From Sweltsa coloradensis (taxonomy: Eukaryota > Arthropoda > Insecta > Plecoptera > Chloroperlidae): a stretch of 64,000 bases of DNA. The stretch is taken from the NCBI GenBank assembly GCA_024449915.1, contig JAMZAV010000310.1, positions 124,001 through 188,000 of the forward strand. The letters are read 5' to 3'. The notes below the pieces were generated by a model, which was not told where the DNA came from, did no database searches, and was given only the letters and a program-made list of their open reading frames with translations. The translations under genes were made by a program, and so were the position numbers. Shown one piece after another: positions 47,184 to 57,045 of the stretch (positions are counted from its first letter, which is position 1; every line of letters begins with the position of its first letter).

Positions 47184-47386
47184 AAAATAAATAAATCAAT
47201 CAATCAAAATCAAAATCAATCTTTCATACCTTATAGTATACGAACCAATTTTTTTTAACAGGTAGGACCTACATAACAATTTTAAAATGTTAAAACGGCC
47301 ATCTGTTCAATATTATCTTTAAAGAAATGTAAACAATACGTATGGTGCGAGTCCGAGAAGCCGGGTTTTGCCATTCTGCGCCGACA

Positions 47387-47592
47387 GACGGTGGCGCATG
47401 CATTACGTGGGACTAATTCGCAAAGTCACGGGTTCGAATCCCGCCACCGTCAATCGTGACTGAAAATTTATCAGAGAAATTAAGTCCTCTCAAACATCCC
47501 TCCGACATTCCCTTCACACTCCGAAATACCTAGTTAGACCCATAAAGAGGGGAATACATTGCAACTTTTCCTAACGAAAAAAAAAATGACGT
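47387..47592 (+). repeat. tRNA-derived SINE
   Basis: A 65-nt tRNA-like head (47387-47451) has a perfect 7-bp acceptor stem (GACGGTG/CACCGTC), an A-box-like TGGCGCATGCATTACGTGG and a B box, GGTTCGAATCC. It is too short for a normal tRNA. A body follows (GACTGAAAATTTATCAGAG ... AGAGGGGAATACATTGCAA) and ends in an A-rich tract near 47577-47586. A diverged relative lies at about 28868-29065. Confidence 0.7.
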
Positions 47593-47683
47593 TCTGAAAT
47601 ATCTTGAAATTCATTTACTTAAGATAATACACTGAATACACATTTTAAACAATACTAGAACAATAGTTTTGCAGAATATGATT

Positions 47684-47713
47684 TTTATTGTGTGAATCTG
47701 CTGCACATTTATT
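47684..47713 (-). terminator. Polyadenylation signals of DNAI4
   Basis: Minus-strand AATAAA hexamers (TTTATT at 47684-47689 and 47708-47713) lie 89-118 bases after the DNAI4 stop codon. No genomic A-tract follows closely, so a retroposed poly(A) tail is not visible here. Confidence 0.55.
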
Positions 47714-47801
47714 CAGCTCATTTTTATCATGATTAACCCTATTGACTAGAAGAAGAATTGATTTTTCTTACAAACATTAAAATAACCACGATCACACACT
47801 T

Positions 47802-50084
47802 TTAGAAAGGTTTCCCAGTCTTTTTTAGAATGGTCAGTAGATCTTGTCTTGTAATAAGGGCTTTCTTGATAGCACTTATTAAATGATTTTCTTGGAAGAA
47901 CGGCGCGAAAGGCATGTCCACTAAACCGAACACGTGAACACCGCCGTCCACATCACCCACGAGTAAGTTATCCCCGGAGTCGGTGAACTGCAGGACTGAG
48001 TTCTTCTGGTTGGAAGGCGAGTGCGTCGTGGAGGCCGGGACGAAGGTCTTGCGTCGGAGGTCCCACATGTGGATGCTGGTCCCGCTGATGCTGGCGATGA
48101 CGGTGGCGTTGGTGGGGCTCCACGCTGCTCCCTGAACCGTGTCCATGGTCGTCGTCAGCGTGATGAGGGGCTCGGCGACGTTCTCTGCCCAGATGCGGAC
48201 GCACCAGTCGGCGCCACAGCTGAGGAACACCCGGCTGCAGCACGGAGAGAACTGGATGGTGTAGATCGGGCCGAGATGCGCGAGGAACACGTCGAGGTGC
48301 TGGTGGAGGTAGTTGCGGGAACACTTGTGGATGCACCCCTCGTCGGTGCCCACGTAGTAGACGTCGCCCTGATCGGGATGAGGCGTGAGGATGAGAACCC
48401 CCGGGTACCTAGAGATGGGGATATCGTGGGCGCGACACTTCCGAGGCTGCTCGATCCCCTTCACGATCCCCTCGACGCGACTCACGCGCATCAGTCGCGC
48501 ACCCTTGAAGTCATCCGCCCGCCTGAATCTTGCGATCACCCCGTCTTGACCCGAGGTAATGATCTGTTCCTGGTTGAGATAGAAGTTCCCCGAGTGGAAC
48601 CAATACACTTGCCACACCGGTTCGTAATGGGCGTCTCGGCGGTTGCTCGACACGATCACGTTCTTGTCCTTGGAGACGACGTCGAGGACGGAGACGGTGC
48701 CGTCGAGGAACGCTACGGCGAGGAGATTCGGATGGTCTTGGGAGAAGTCGAGGTGAGTCACGGGGCTCTCGAAGTGGAATACACGTTCCGGCTGGGAGGG
48801 GTTCTTCAAGGACCAACAACAAACAAGTCCGGAGAGATGGTCCTTTTGATAGAACTTCCCGTACCCGACGGCGAGGAGGTTCTTGTTTGACTTGCTCCAG
48901 CAGAGGGCGTTGACGCAGCGACCCTTCACCGTCTCGCACGTGAACGACCAGAGGTGACTGAGCGTGTACTTGTATTCCACGTCCAGACGATATGGGTCTT
49001 GTCTCAACAGACCCTTGAAGAATTTCTGTTGGTTTTGATAGACATTACTAGCAAGAGCCCTCTCCATCTTCGTGACTGCGTCTTTGAACGCTTCACTCTC
49101 GGAGATCGTTTGATACTGTTCTTCCATGCTGGGCGTGACTTTCTGCTCGGCACTACCGCCGAGTACTTCGTCTTTACCGACAGCTACCTGACTCTCTTCA
49201 ACCACGTCCAAGAATGATCGGGCGTTCTTGAGAGCGTCCGAAGTGAGTGCCTCTTGTTGTTCCATCTCCGTGTATGTGTCGTGCATCAACCAGGTGGTGG
49301 TGAAACAGTCGTTGTTCTTGCGTCTGCAGCGCGCGAGATTCGTCGACCTCGTCTTCTCCACTAGAGTCATCGTCTGGACCTCGGCGTTCATAACCTTCCT
49401 GTTTTTACCCTTCCCGGTTGTTATGTAGGCGTAGTAGAAGTTTTCTTGCTCGACCTCCTCTGCCTCGGGCGTGTCGACCTCTGCCGTGATACTCGGTCGA
49501 TCGAAGAGAATTACGGTGGGCGTCTCCCTAAGGGTGATCAGCACCGGATACTCGGGGGGTCGGGGTTCGGGATAAACCTTGGGCAAGAAAAACGCGGACG
49601 GCGCTTTGTCCAAATCGATTTTTTCATCGGTTGCAAATCCTGACCTCTCGAACAGGTCACCTTGTGACAAGTTCGCGGTGGAAAAAACGGCCGACGCAGT
49701 CCTTTGAAAAACGTCCTTCGTTAGAAACATACTGGACGAGACAGTCCCGAGCACATTAACGCTGCTACTTGCTGTTGACAATAGACCTCCAAAGTCTAAC
49801 GCTGTTTGCTGTCTGTCCTCTAGATTTACCGACGAGTATATGTTGCTCGTCAACATTCTTGGAGTCAAGTCCGCACCATCGATGATCAGCCGGTTAGCAG
49901 GCCTCTTGCTCAAGGCCGATTGAAGGGGTTTACCTCCTGCTTTCATTGTGGCAGTAGAGGGTTTCATCGGCAGCCGCGTGACCGACGAGCTGGTCTGGCG
50001 GTGGAGGGCATGTCTACTAGTCGAATTAGAGGACTGCAGAGAAAAAGAAGAAGAATGGAGAGTTCTTCCTGGCGTAGTCGTCAT
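47802..50084 (-). CDS. DNAI4: Axonemal dynein intermediate chain 4 (WD-repeat, IC138/WDR78 type)
   Basis: A complete 760-residue frame with ATG at 50084 and TAA at 47802-47804. Residues 1-150 are Ser/Thr-rich and probably disordered. A DNAI4-type segment follows (YPEPRPPEYPVLITLRETPT, 171-190). A helical stretch ends in ALASNVYQNQQKFFKGLLRQ (343-362). WD repeats fill about 375-725, with cores such as NLLAVGYGKFYQ, GLVCCWSLKNPS, HPNLLAVAFLDGTVSVLDV, IITSGQDGVIARFR, YYVGTDEGCIHKC, FLSCGADWCVRIWAE and SISGTSIHMWDL. DNAI4 corresponds to Chlamydomonas IC138, the regulatory intermediate chain of the inner-arm I1/f dynein. It works in the axoneme of cilia and flagella and contributes to control of motility. 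The length is somewhat below the vertebrate proteins. The gene has no intron in 2.3 kb and is GC-rich relative to its flanks. The open frame argues for a functional gene. Confidence 0.92.
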   Translation of the reverse strand: MTTTPGRTLHSSSFSLQSSNSTSRHALHRQTSSSVTRLPMKPSTATMKAGGKPLQSALSKRPANRLIIDGADLTPRMLTSNIYSSVNLEDRQQTALDFGGLLSTASSSVNVLGTVSSSMFLTKDVFQRTASAVFSTANLSQGDLFERSGFATDEKIDLDKAPSAFFLPKVYPEPRPPEYPVLITLRETPTVILFDRPSITAEVDTPEAEEVEQENFYYAYITTGKGKNRKVMNAEVQTMTLVEKTRSTNLARCRRKNNDCFTTTWLMHDTYTEMEQQEALTSDALKNARSFLDVVEESQVAVGKDEVLGGSAEQKVTPSMEEQYQTISESEAFKDAVTKMERALASNVYQNQQKFFKGLLRQDPYRLDVEYKYTLSHLWSFTCETVKGRCVNALCWSKSNKNLLAVGYGKFYQKDHLSGLVCCWSLKNPSQPERVFHFESPVTHLDFSQDHPNLLAVAFLDGTVSVLDVVSKDKNVIVSSNRRDAHYEPVWQVYWFHSGNFYLNQEQIITSGQDGVIARFRRADDFKGARLMRVSRVEGIVKGIEQPRKCRAHDIPISRYPGVLILTPHPDQGDVYYVGTDEGCIHKCSRNYLHQHLDVFLAHLGPIYTIQFSPCCSRVFLSCGADWCVRIWAENVAEPLITLTTTMDTVQGAAWSPTNATVIASISGTSIHMWDLRRKTFVPASTTHSPSNQKNSVLQFTDSGDNLLVGDVDGGVHVFGLVDMPFAPFFQENHLISAIKKALITRQDLLTILKKTGKPF

Positions 50085-50994
50085 TTTTATACTAATTATT
50101 ATCCTACCAGATCGGATGCAAGTAAAGAAACTGCCTATAACGTATCACTTACAAAGATAAATAATTTACTTTTGTACAATCTGCTTTCATTCACATACAA
50201 ACTTCAAATCACAAGAAAAATGACATTTCTGTCTTGTAAAGACAATAATATTTTAATAACAAAATAGTACAAAAATTAGCATATGTTTTTTTTTGTTATT
50301 TTATGTTTATTAAATTATTGTTGTCTAGATCAAAGACATTGAGGCAGTAGTTGGTCAGAGTCCACTAGACACCTAACAGCTGCTGTAACCAAATACTGTA
50401 ACTTACAGCAGCCTCTACAGCACTACAGTCAAGTACTTTGATTTTATGGGCATGATTTACAGCTCGGATGGGGCCCCTAGACCCGTCTCTTCTTAGATAG
50501 TTTGTGGGGTTTGTGGGGGTTTTTCGCTTTCCTCATACTAGCGAAAGATGAAGATGGCGATGATAGAAGTCTAATGAGGTGGGGATGAAAAGACTTTGGA
50601 CACGAGCTTCAGGCTGCTGTCTAAAGTGGTGTAAAACTTTTTTGTTGATTTGTATATGTTTATCGGGTGTCCAAAAGTATAGCATGTAGATGAGGGAAAG
50701 TATCTATTGAGCCTGGTTAGTGAGAAGATGCAAAGTAGAATATCTCGCGTAAGGAATGAGTGGAAAAATACCTTTTTTCACCGGTTAGCCAAATTCAAGA
50801 TATACACAAATTATTATACTTTGCAATAATAAAATAATAAATGGTAGATATTTGAAACGAATATTTTCTTGTACATCGACTGGAATGAGTTCGATGATGA
50901 ATTTGATTGAACTTTCTCCGAAAATGTCATAAAAATCGGAGAAGCCATAGCGAAAAGTACAGATAAATAATACACTATTTAATATTTACTAGGA
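50085..50994. other. 5' flank of DNAI4, no further gene recognised
   Basis: AT-rich. On the minus strand just before the ATG there are GTAAGT and several AG dinucleotides, so a 5' UTR intron is possible but cannot be fixed by eye. I looked for an RFX X-box (GTNRCC-RGYAAC), usual in ciliary gene promoters, and found no clear match here. Confidence 0.4.
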
Positions 50995-51610
50995 CTAGGA
51001 AAACGCTGAAGTCCCGCCGCATTGATGGATGAGCGTAATTTTTTTTAAACGAAAAAAGCGTAAAATTGCGATAGTTTTAATAGATGATTTTTCGATGACG
51101 CTCAAATTTCACACGAATATATTAATTCATAAAATTAAAGTTCTGTGGAAAAATCATTACAATCGGATAAAGCATGTAGGTTTTATTCGTCGAAGAAATG
51201 TTAAAAATTAAAAAAAATCGTAAAATTGCAATTATCATGAGAAATGATTTTTCGATTGCGCTCAAATTTCACACGAATATATTAATTCATAAAATTAAGG
51301 TTCTGTGAAAAAATCATTACAATCGGATAAAGTATGTTGATGTTAATAAGTCGAAGAATTTTTTAAAAAATTGAAAAAAATCGTAAAATTGCGATTTTCA
51401 TGAGAAATAATTTTTCGATCGATTTTTCCCTCCGTGCAGTTCTTCGTTCAGAGATTTCATAGACCTCCATAAAATTTCATCGCAATTGGAGTATTGGTTT
51501 AGCCGGAATCGTGTTCACAGACACACAAAAATACAAAAAAAGAAAAAAAAAAACATTCCGGATTTTTGTCTCCAGTTTAGTGAAATGGAATCTTCGCTTC
51601 GCTCATCCAA
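50995..51610 (-). mobile_element. Non-autonomous Helentron-like element, family A
   Basis: Minus orientation. 5' TTGGATGAGCGAAGCGAAGA at 51610 without GTAGCGAGC units; 3' CTCATCCATCAATGCGGC, loop, GCGTTTTCCTAG at 50995. The terminal CTAGGA appears twice (50989 and 50995). The 5' end abuts a family D fragment. Confidence 0.8.
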
Positions 51611-51724
51611 AAACGCCAAAGTCGTTTTTAGACGAGTGAGCGAGCCATGTGTTAAGTCCCCGATAACATATCCAGCCTAAATAAGGGGAGGACAACATTC
51701 GCCTGAATACCAATGAATAGTAAA
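51611..51724 (-). mobile_element. Family D 3' end fragment
   Basis: On the minus strand: GCTCGCTCACTCGTCTAAA, then AACGACTTTGGCGTT, the family D 3' hairpin. The terminal CTAG is missing where the neighbouring family A element starts, so that element probably landed in or beside this end. Confidence 0.65.
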
Positions 51725-52300
51725 CTAGGAAGCTTCGCAAACGCTTTTTTTAGTCGCGTTGATGGATGAGCTTTTTTAAAGTTTTTTGCATGAGATATCT
51801 TTACTTTTGCAAGTGCTTTGTTTTGCTGCCTACGCATTGTAGGTGATTGTTGTCAAGTTTCTATTGTTTCTTGTTGTTATTATTTACCGTAAAAAACTTA
51901 TATTAAAAGCTTTATTTCTATAGATTCTGGATAACATTTTCAACTTTTTCTTTCAAAAGGTACTACAGCACCATAACCTTAATGCCCATGTAAAATATGA
52001 ACGTTGTAGCCCCACCCGTTTGGTCACAATCGGCCCAAATGTCACGAAAATATCGCACTAAAAATCGAAAAAAATCGTAAAAGTACAATATTCATGAGAA
52101 ATATTTCTTCGATTGTACCCAAAAACAACACACCTCTAAGTTTAGAGATTTCGAAGGTCCCCTCCAATTTTCATCAAGATCGGATATGCCGTTTGCCTGG
52201 TAGAGCGTTAACAAACAGACAGAAAACAAACAAAAAAAAAACACCCGAGTTAAATTTTTTGGGGGTCAGTGAAATTGAAGTCTTCGCTTCGCTCATCCAA
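51725..52300 (-). mobile_element. Non-autonomous Helentron-like element, family B
   Basis: Minus orientation, 576 bp. 5' TTGGATGAGCGAAGCGAAGA at 52300; 3' AAGCTCATCCATCAACGC, loop, GCGTTTGCGAAGCTTCCTAG|T at 51725. Confidence 0.85.
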
Positions 52301-53173
52301 AAATAATTATGTACAGTAAGGTTTGGACGATCGGCACAGACACAATTATTATAAACTTAATCATTTTTTTTAAAAGAATTTTACAATTGTTCTTTTATAA
52401 CAGAAAATATATCAAATTTATGCAATATTTTGGGTCATTTTAATATCCTAAAATTAAGTCAACAATAAAAAACCTATAATTTCCGTCTCTAGCCAAAGTC
52501 GATACATCAAAACAATCACTGGCTCACTGCCATCGTGGTCTCGTAAAAATGATACATTTTACAAAACAAAATATCAAAATTTATAGTTTCCTTGGTTCTG
52601 TGGCTTCGATCGATGCCAGGTTGGTGACAGATCCCTTTTTAATAGCCGGGTAATGGGAGCGGTAATAAAAAGCATTACATCGTCATTTTGCATCATCATC
52701 TTTACAACAATGTTCAAAATCTTCATTAATCTATTTCAATTTGTTTTCATATTTGAAAAAAAATAATCGGTTATTTGAGAAACCCCATAGTCAAGAAAAC
52801 ATAGTTTTGGGATAAACACAAAAAACTATTTTCAGCTTTTAAAAACTTTAGGCCTATAACTAAATATATTTATTGGTAAAAATAATGATTACCCAACAAT
52901 ACTTTTTTGACCTTATCAACAATTTAGTGTTCATTATTGATTTAATATCAGGGCATTAACATTGTTGACTTGTGGGGTTTCTCAAATAAACAAAAATTTC
53001 AAAAGTAAAATACTCAATTTCTAGGAAGTAAATGGGTTTTCAAATCATTTTCAGCAAACCATTCATGGTAAAATCTCTTGATTTACTTTGTTGTTCAAGT
53101 TATTTTTATGATACTTCATGATAATACATTGTCGAGTTCACTCTGGTATGTTTCATTGTGAATTAATGATTAG

Positions 53174-53353
53174 TTAAAAGTCCCGTTGTAAGATAATATG
53201 TGTATGGCATGTCCACGTGTTAGTTCCCACATCGTCGTTATCTTCCTTGTTTACGGTTGGCCAAGCTAAATTTTGATCAAAGATGCCCTTGGCGTTGGCT
53301 TCGTCATCGTCTGGGACTGGGATGCACGACTGAAGATTTTTCAGATCTTGCAT
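53174..53353 (-). CDS. Short ORF with non-random composition, possible exon or transposon remnant
   Basis: A 59-codon minus-strand frame starting MQDLKNLQSCIPVPDDDEAN and containing GIFDQNLAWPTVNKEDNDDV. The frame is also open upstream of the ATG for nine codons (PPIPINAKK). The composition (charged, balanced, K/D/N-rich) is unlike the Phe/Leu/Lys-rich translations of the surrounding AT-rich DNA. The pattern 'KK..DL..L...IP' is reminiscent of the C-terminal part of some transposon-encoded proteins, but I cannot name a family. Confidence 0.25.
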   Translation of the reverse strand: MQDLKNLQSCIPVPDDDEANAKGIFDQNLAWPTVNKEDNDDVGTNTWTCHTHIILQRDF

Positions 53354-55159
53354 TTTCTTAGCATTGATTGGAATTGGCGGTCACTATCCCAGGCTTGTCA
53401 GAGGAATATGTACCGCAGTTGAAGGTTGTCAATTAGTTGAAACTTCTTGAAATTACGTTCCATAATATACTGACATTACCTTTGGTACGTGAAAATGAAC
53501 GTGAAAATGACCACATCGGATCCAGCGGAAAAACGTCTGTTTAGATTCAAGTTCAAATATAGCGGTCAGTTGTGTTATGTTGGCAAACATGTTACCACCA
53601 TGATAATTTTGTGGTGTGGTTGGCAGCAGAACTGGGTAGCGGCCATGTTTTACTTTCGAAGTCATTCAGTGTCTTTTTTTCGTGACGTAGAAAAGCAAAC
53701 TGATAAATTTATCTTCAGTGTTAGCTCACTGTCTTATTAAATTTTTATTTCACATAGGCATAATCATATGATACTTTATATGCTTGAAATAACTTTATGT
53801 TCGAAAAATATGGAACTAAAGTTGGTGTTTTGAGTGGCTTTTAATGATGTGTCCCTCATACTTCCTGTTTTTTTTTATATCGGACATCATCAGCTGACTG
53901 ACACATATAGGCACCCCTGCGGGGCCAAGGCCTGAATATCGCTAATATCGTTGAGGTAGCAATTTATTTTTTTGAAATATTGCATAATTTACATTTATTT
54001 ACATACACGGCCTAAGCTAGGCAAGACCTAGTTGATCGAAATTCAATCTAGGCCTACACAATTGTTGTTGCACATTTCCTTATTGTTGGACCTGTCTAGT
54101 AGGCCTAGGCTAGGCTAGGTCATACGCAGGGCCTAGGGCCTACCTATAACCTACCCTAGGGCTAGCCTAGTCTCATTTTTAGCCTGTATAGATAAGGATT
54201 TGGTCTGTAAGGCTAGCCCTAGGCCTAGCCCTAGGCTTCTGCCTGTGTTAAGGTGGGACTAACTTTGTTTGGGCGTGGTAAGTTTCAAACTGTAAGCACC
54301 TTTAGACCTAGGCATATGATTTTCGCCGCTTTGGATGTGATGGGGCCTAGGCCCTAGCCTACGCCTGTGTGTCTTAGGTAGGCCAAAGGCCTAAGCTTCT
54401 ATTAGCTAATAGACTAGGGGAAGCTTCGAACTAGGGCTTACTCCCTGAATTTAAAACAGGCGGCAGTGGCGACAAAAACCCTAGGCCTATGGTTTTGGAA
54501 CTATTTAGTCTATTGCCATCGCATTGTTGCCATTAGATCCAGAAGTTGAACTTCTTTGTCAATTAGGATGATGTTGTTAGTAGGTAGGGCCAGTGGCACG
54601 GCAGTGACTTGGCCTGGAACTTCATCACATTGTTATTTGTTTATCGCCAATATTTCCATTTGCAGTAGGTAGATCGTATTAATAGTGAAGCTATTCCTAT
54701 AACCGTACCGGTATTTGGACTAAGGGCTGGGCTGCAATAGCCCGGGAATAGCTTCCTGTTACCAGGCTAGGCCCAGGCCTAGTCTAGCTCGTACGGTCAG
54801 CCAGAAGAATAATATTGTACTAATCGTACAGTCAGGTCCGACTAATTGAATTTAAAATAGAAACATTAAAGGTTTTGTAGGCCTATTTTTTTGTTAATAA
54901 AACTTCAAAACCTTTAGGCCCTAACGTTTCTATTTTTTGCAAAACTCCTATTCGGTTGGAGGTTCTTTATATTTTAAATAGAAGCGGTAGACTAGAACTA
55001 AAGGTTTTATAGTTTTTGTCTGTTGTTAATAAAACGGCAACAATCCGCCAATTATTATTATTACAGCACAGCTACAGCCAATCAACTCATTGACCGTACG
55101 ACTAATTTTGTACTATCTTTCCTGCTGACCGTACGACTATCCCCGGGGATTTAACATTC

Positions 55160-55700
55160 GCTGTGGCTATTTAACCGTAGCTACAGAAAAATTACGTTAT
55201 ATACAATTTAACCGTAGACTGTAATACGGTAACCTTTAACGTTGCTATTTTAAACGAAAGTCCTTTTTCGGTTGTCGTCGTCCTTTTTTGCTGTTTTAGT
55301 AACAAAAAAAAACATCAAGACCTTTAACATCGCTATTTTAAACGAGAGTCCTTTTTCGGTTGCCTACCTACACGTCGAGGTGTAGAGATAAGGCTTTTCC
55401 TTAAAATAGGCCTAGGCCTAGCACTTTTTAAACGCTTTTATCATCTAGAATTGTGTTTGCGACGGGGCCGAATGTAGTGAAATCATTTGCAGAAAAAACA
55501 TGGACCCAAATAGAATGGTAAAAAAACGACCAAACAAAAATTTGAACCGCCGACCTTTCGCATAGAATTCGGACGCGCTACCACTCTGCCACAATGCACT
55601 GTGATATTTGAAGCTATTGGCCTAGTTAGGTGGTATCGTACTGCTACGGACGATTTATTATTGTTAATTTGTCCGTAGCCTACGGTTAAATAGCCACTTC
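55160..55700. repeat. Possible inverted-repeat element, AT-rich
   Basis: GTGGCTATTTAACCGTAGCTAC near 55162 has an inverse near 55675 (GTAGCCTACGGTTAAATAGC). About 500 bp lies between, including a tRNA-like head at 55540-55600. The boundaries are uncertain. Confidence 0.35.
55540..55602 (-). repeat. tRNA-like sequence (tRNA-Met-like A box), pseudogene or SINE head
   Basis: The minus strand reads TGGCAGAGTGGTAGCGCGTC, a classical A box and D-arm, and about 20 nt later AAGGTCGGCGGTTCAAAT, a variable arm plus B box. The acceptor ends do not pair, so this is not a functional tRNA. Confidence 0.5.
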
Positions 55701-56210
55701 CTTTAACATTACCCGGTAACTTTAACCCGGTACCGTTAGGCCTAGGGCCTATACAACGATAACGAGAAGTTATTGCCAGGTCGTTGTCTAGAGCACATGA
55801 CCACGTTTATTATGCAAGCTGAGTCCGTATGTAGAGATGTGAGTCGAGAATATTCTCTGAAAGATTAAGCTCTGAGCGTATTTGAGCATTTTCTTCCCAT
55901 AGTCATAAGCCTACTGTTATTTCAGTATAGTTCTAGCTTTCTGAATTCCCTAATTTCCTATTAGTTTATTTACCAATTTATACATACATAGTATAGGCCT
56001 ATGGGTTTCGTCAGTTTAGTAATAAAATAAAACAGATACATAGCTCCTACAAAATAAAGCCAAGGATAAAATATAAATAAAACAAACATTTAATGGGTTT
56101 ACACTTAAATTATACAAAATGATATAGGCCTAGTAGAATAGATGTACTGGTAGCACAAACAATATAAGTTAGGTTTATGCCTATTACAAGTGATATGAAT
56201 AAACTGAAAG

Positions 56211-56700
56211 TTATTTGGATCCAGGTTTAACTGATAAGAATTCATATACCGGTAGACAGTAAAAGCTATTGCATAAAAGGTACTTTTTGAGTTGAGCTTT
56301 GAATGTGTCAAGTGAGGGGGATTCTTTGAGGTGGACAGGAAGTTTGTTGTATGGTATTGGTAAGACAAAGGTAGATGGGGCTCTTAGAGTAAAGCTGTGT
56401 ATTATGTTGGGGAACGTGGATATTGGAAGCAGAACGGGTGGCATGAGATTGTATAGTGTTGTTTATTGGGAAAAGACTAGGGTTCAAGCACACAAAGATT
56501 GCAGCTTGCAGAATTGGTGAGCAAGATGTTAGAATTTGATGAATGGGGAAAATGTTTCTGCATGACTTCCGTCTGGAGGCACCGCACATGATTCGTACTG
56601 CTCGCTTTTGTAGGATAAAGACACGTTCCGCATGTTGGGAGGCACCCCAAAACAAAAGGCCATATAAAATATGGGAGTGAATGTGGGCATGAATCCGCAT
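56211..56700 (-). pseudogene. Non-LTR retrotransposon reverse transcriptase, C-terminal fragment, frameshifted
   Basis: The minus-strand frame from about 56700 reads ILYGLLFWGASQHAERVFIL, then QKRAVRIMCGASRRKSCRNI and IFPIHQILTSCSPILQAAIF. This is the end of the reverse transcriptase region in Jockey/CR1-type LINE ORF2 proteins (YG...WG......VF.LQKRAVR.I...). Around 56390-56430 the homology moves to another frame, which continues IPYNKLPVHLKESPSLDTFK and AQLKKYLLCNSFYCLPVYEF, the usual C-terminus of these proteins. The copy is therefore 5' truncated and carries at least one frameshift. It is a dead remnant, with the inverted-repeat element at 56709-57045 immediately upstream. Confidence 0.8.
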
Positions 56701-56708
56701 GATAAACG

Positions 56709-57045
56709 GGGAGAAAGGGCATTTACACGCTAAATGTCATATGCTCAGGTGTGTGGCGTAATGCGTTATCCGAAATACATCACTAAGCTACATTTCAATA
56801 GACCATTTTCAGAATTAACTGCGCATGCACGCTCCATAGCAAAGCATTATGTGAGAAAGGGCATTTACACGCTAAAACTAAGCCATATGCTTGGGCGCGT
56901 GGTGGTCTGCACTGACTGTTCTGGAAACACAGTACGCCACACACCTGAGCATATGACATTTAGCGTGTAAATGCCTTTTCTCCCGTAATGCTTTGCGCGC
57001 ACGATATAGAGGGCGCGGGTGATTTTGAAAATCGTCTATTAGACT
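56709..57045. repeat. Inverted-repeat element with three related arms
   Basis: A 52-bp arm at 56709-56760 (starting GGGAGAAAGGGCATTTACAC) has its inverse at 56933-56984 with two mismatches. A third, diverged copy in direct orientation lies at 56850-56902. Sequence next to the second and third copies (AATAGAC/CATTTTCA...AAAGCATTA) also matches in inverse orientation, giving arms of about 110 bp for 56795-56905 and 56930-57040. Confidence 0.75.

Larger units (their letters stand above)
52301..56150. other. No firm gene; AT-rich DNA then a TAGGCCTA-rich zone
   Basis: From 52.3 to 53.9 kb AT-rich with the short ORF at 53174-53353. From 54.0 to 55.8 kb the sequence is full of GGCCTAGG/TAGGCCTA/CCCTAGGGC palindromes and short direct and inverted repeats (e.g. 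CTTTAACGTTGCTATTTTAA at 55236 and its relative near 55324). These look like overlapping old repeats. Confidence 0.4.

Noticed and set aside
47387..47451. Functional tRNA gene
   Set aside because: Only 65 nt with no standard anticodon arm, and it continues into a SINE body with an A-rich tail.
48021..48890. 289-codon plus-strand frame opposite DNAI4
   Set aside because: It is the antisense shadow of a GC-rich coding exon; the minus-strand frame has clear WD repeats.
56308..56970. Plus-strand frames near the LINE fragment
   Set aside because: Antisense to the reverse transcriptase remnant or part of the inverted-repeat arms.
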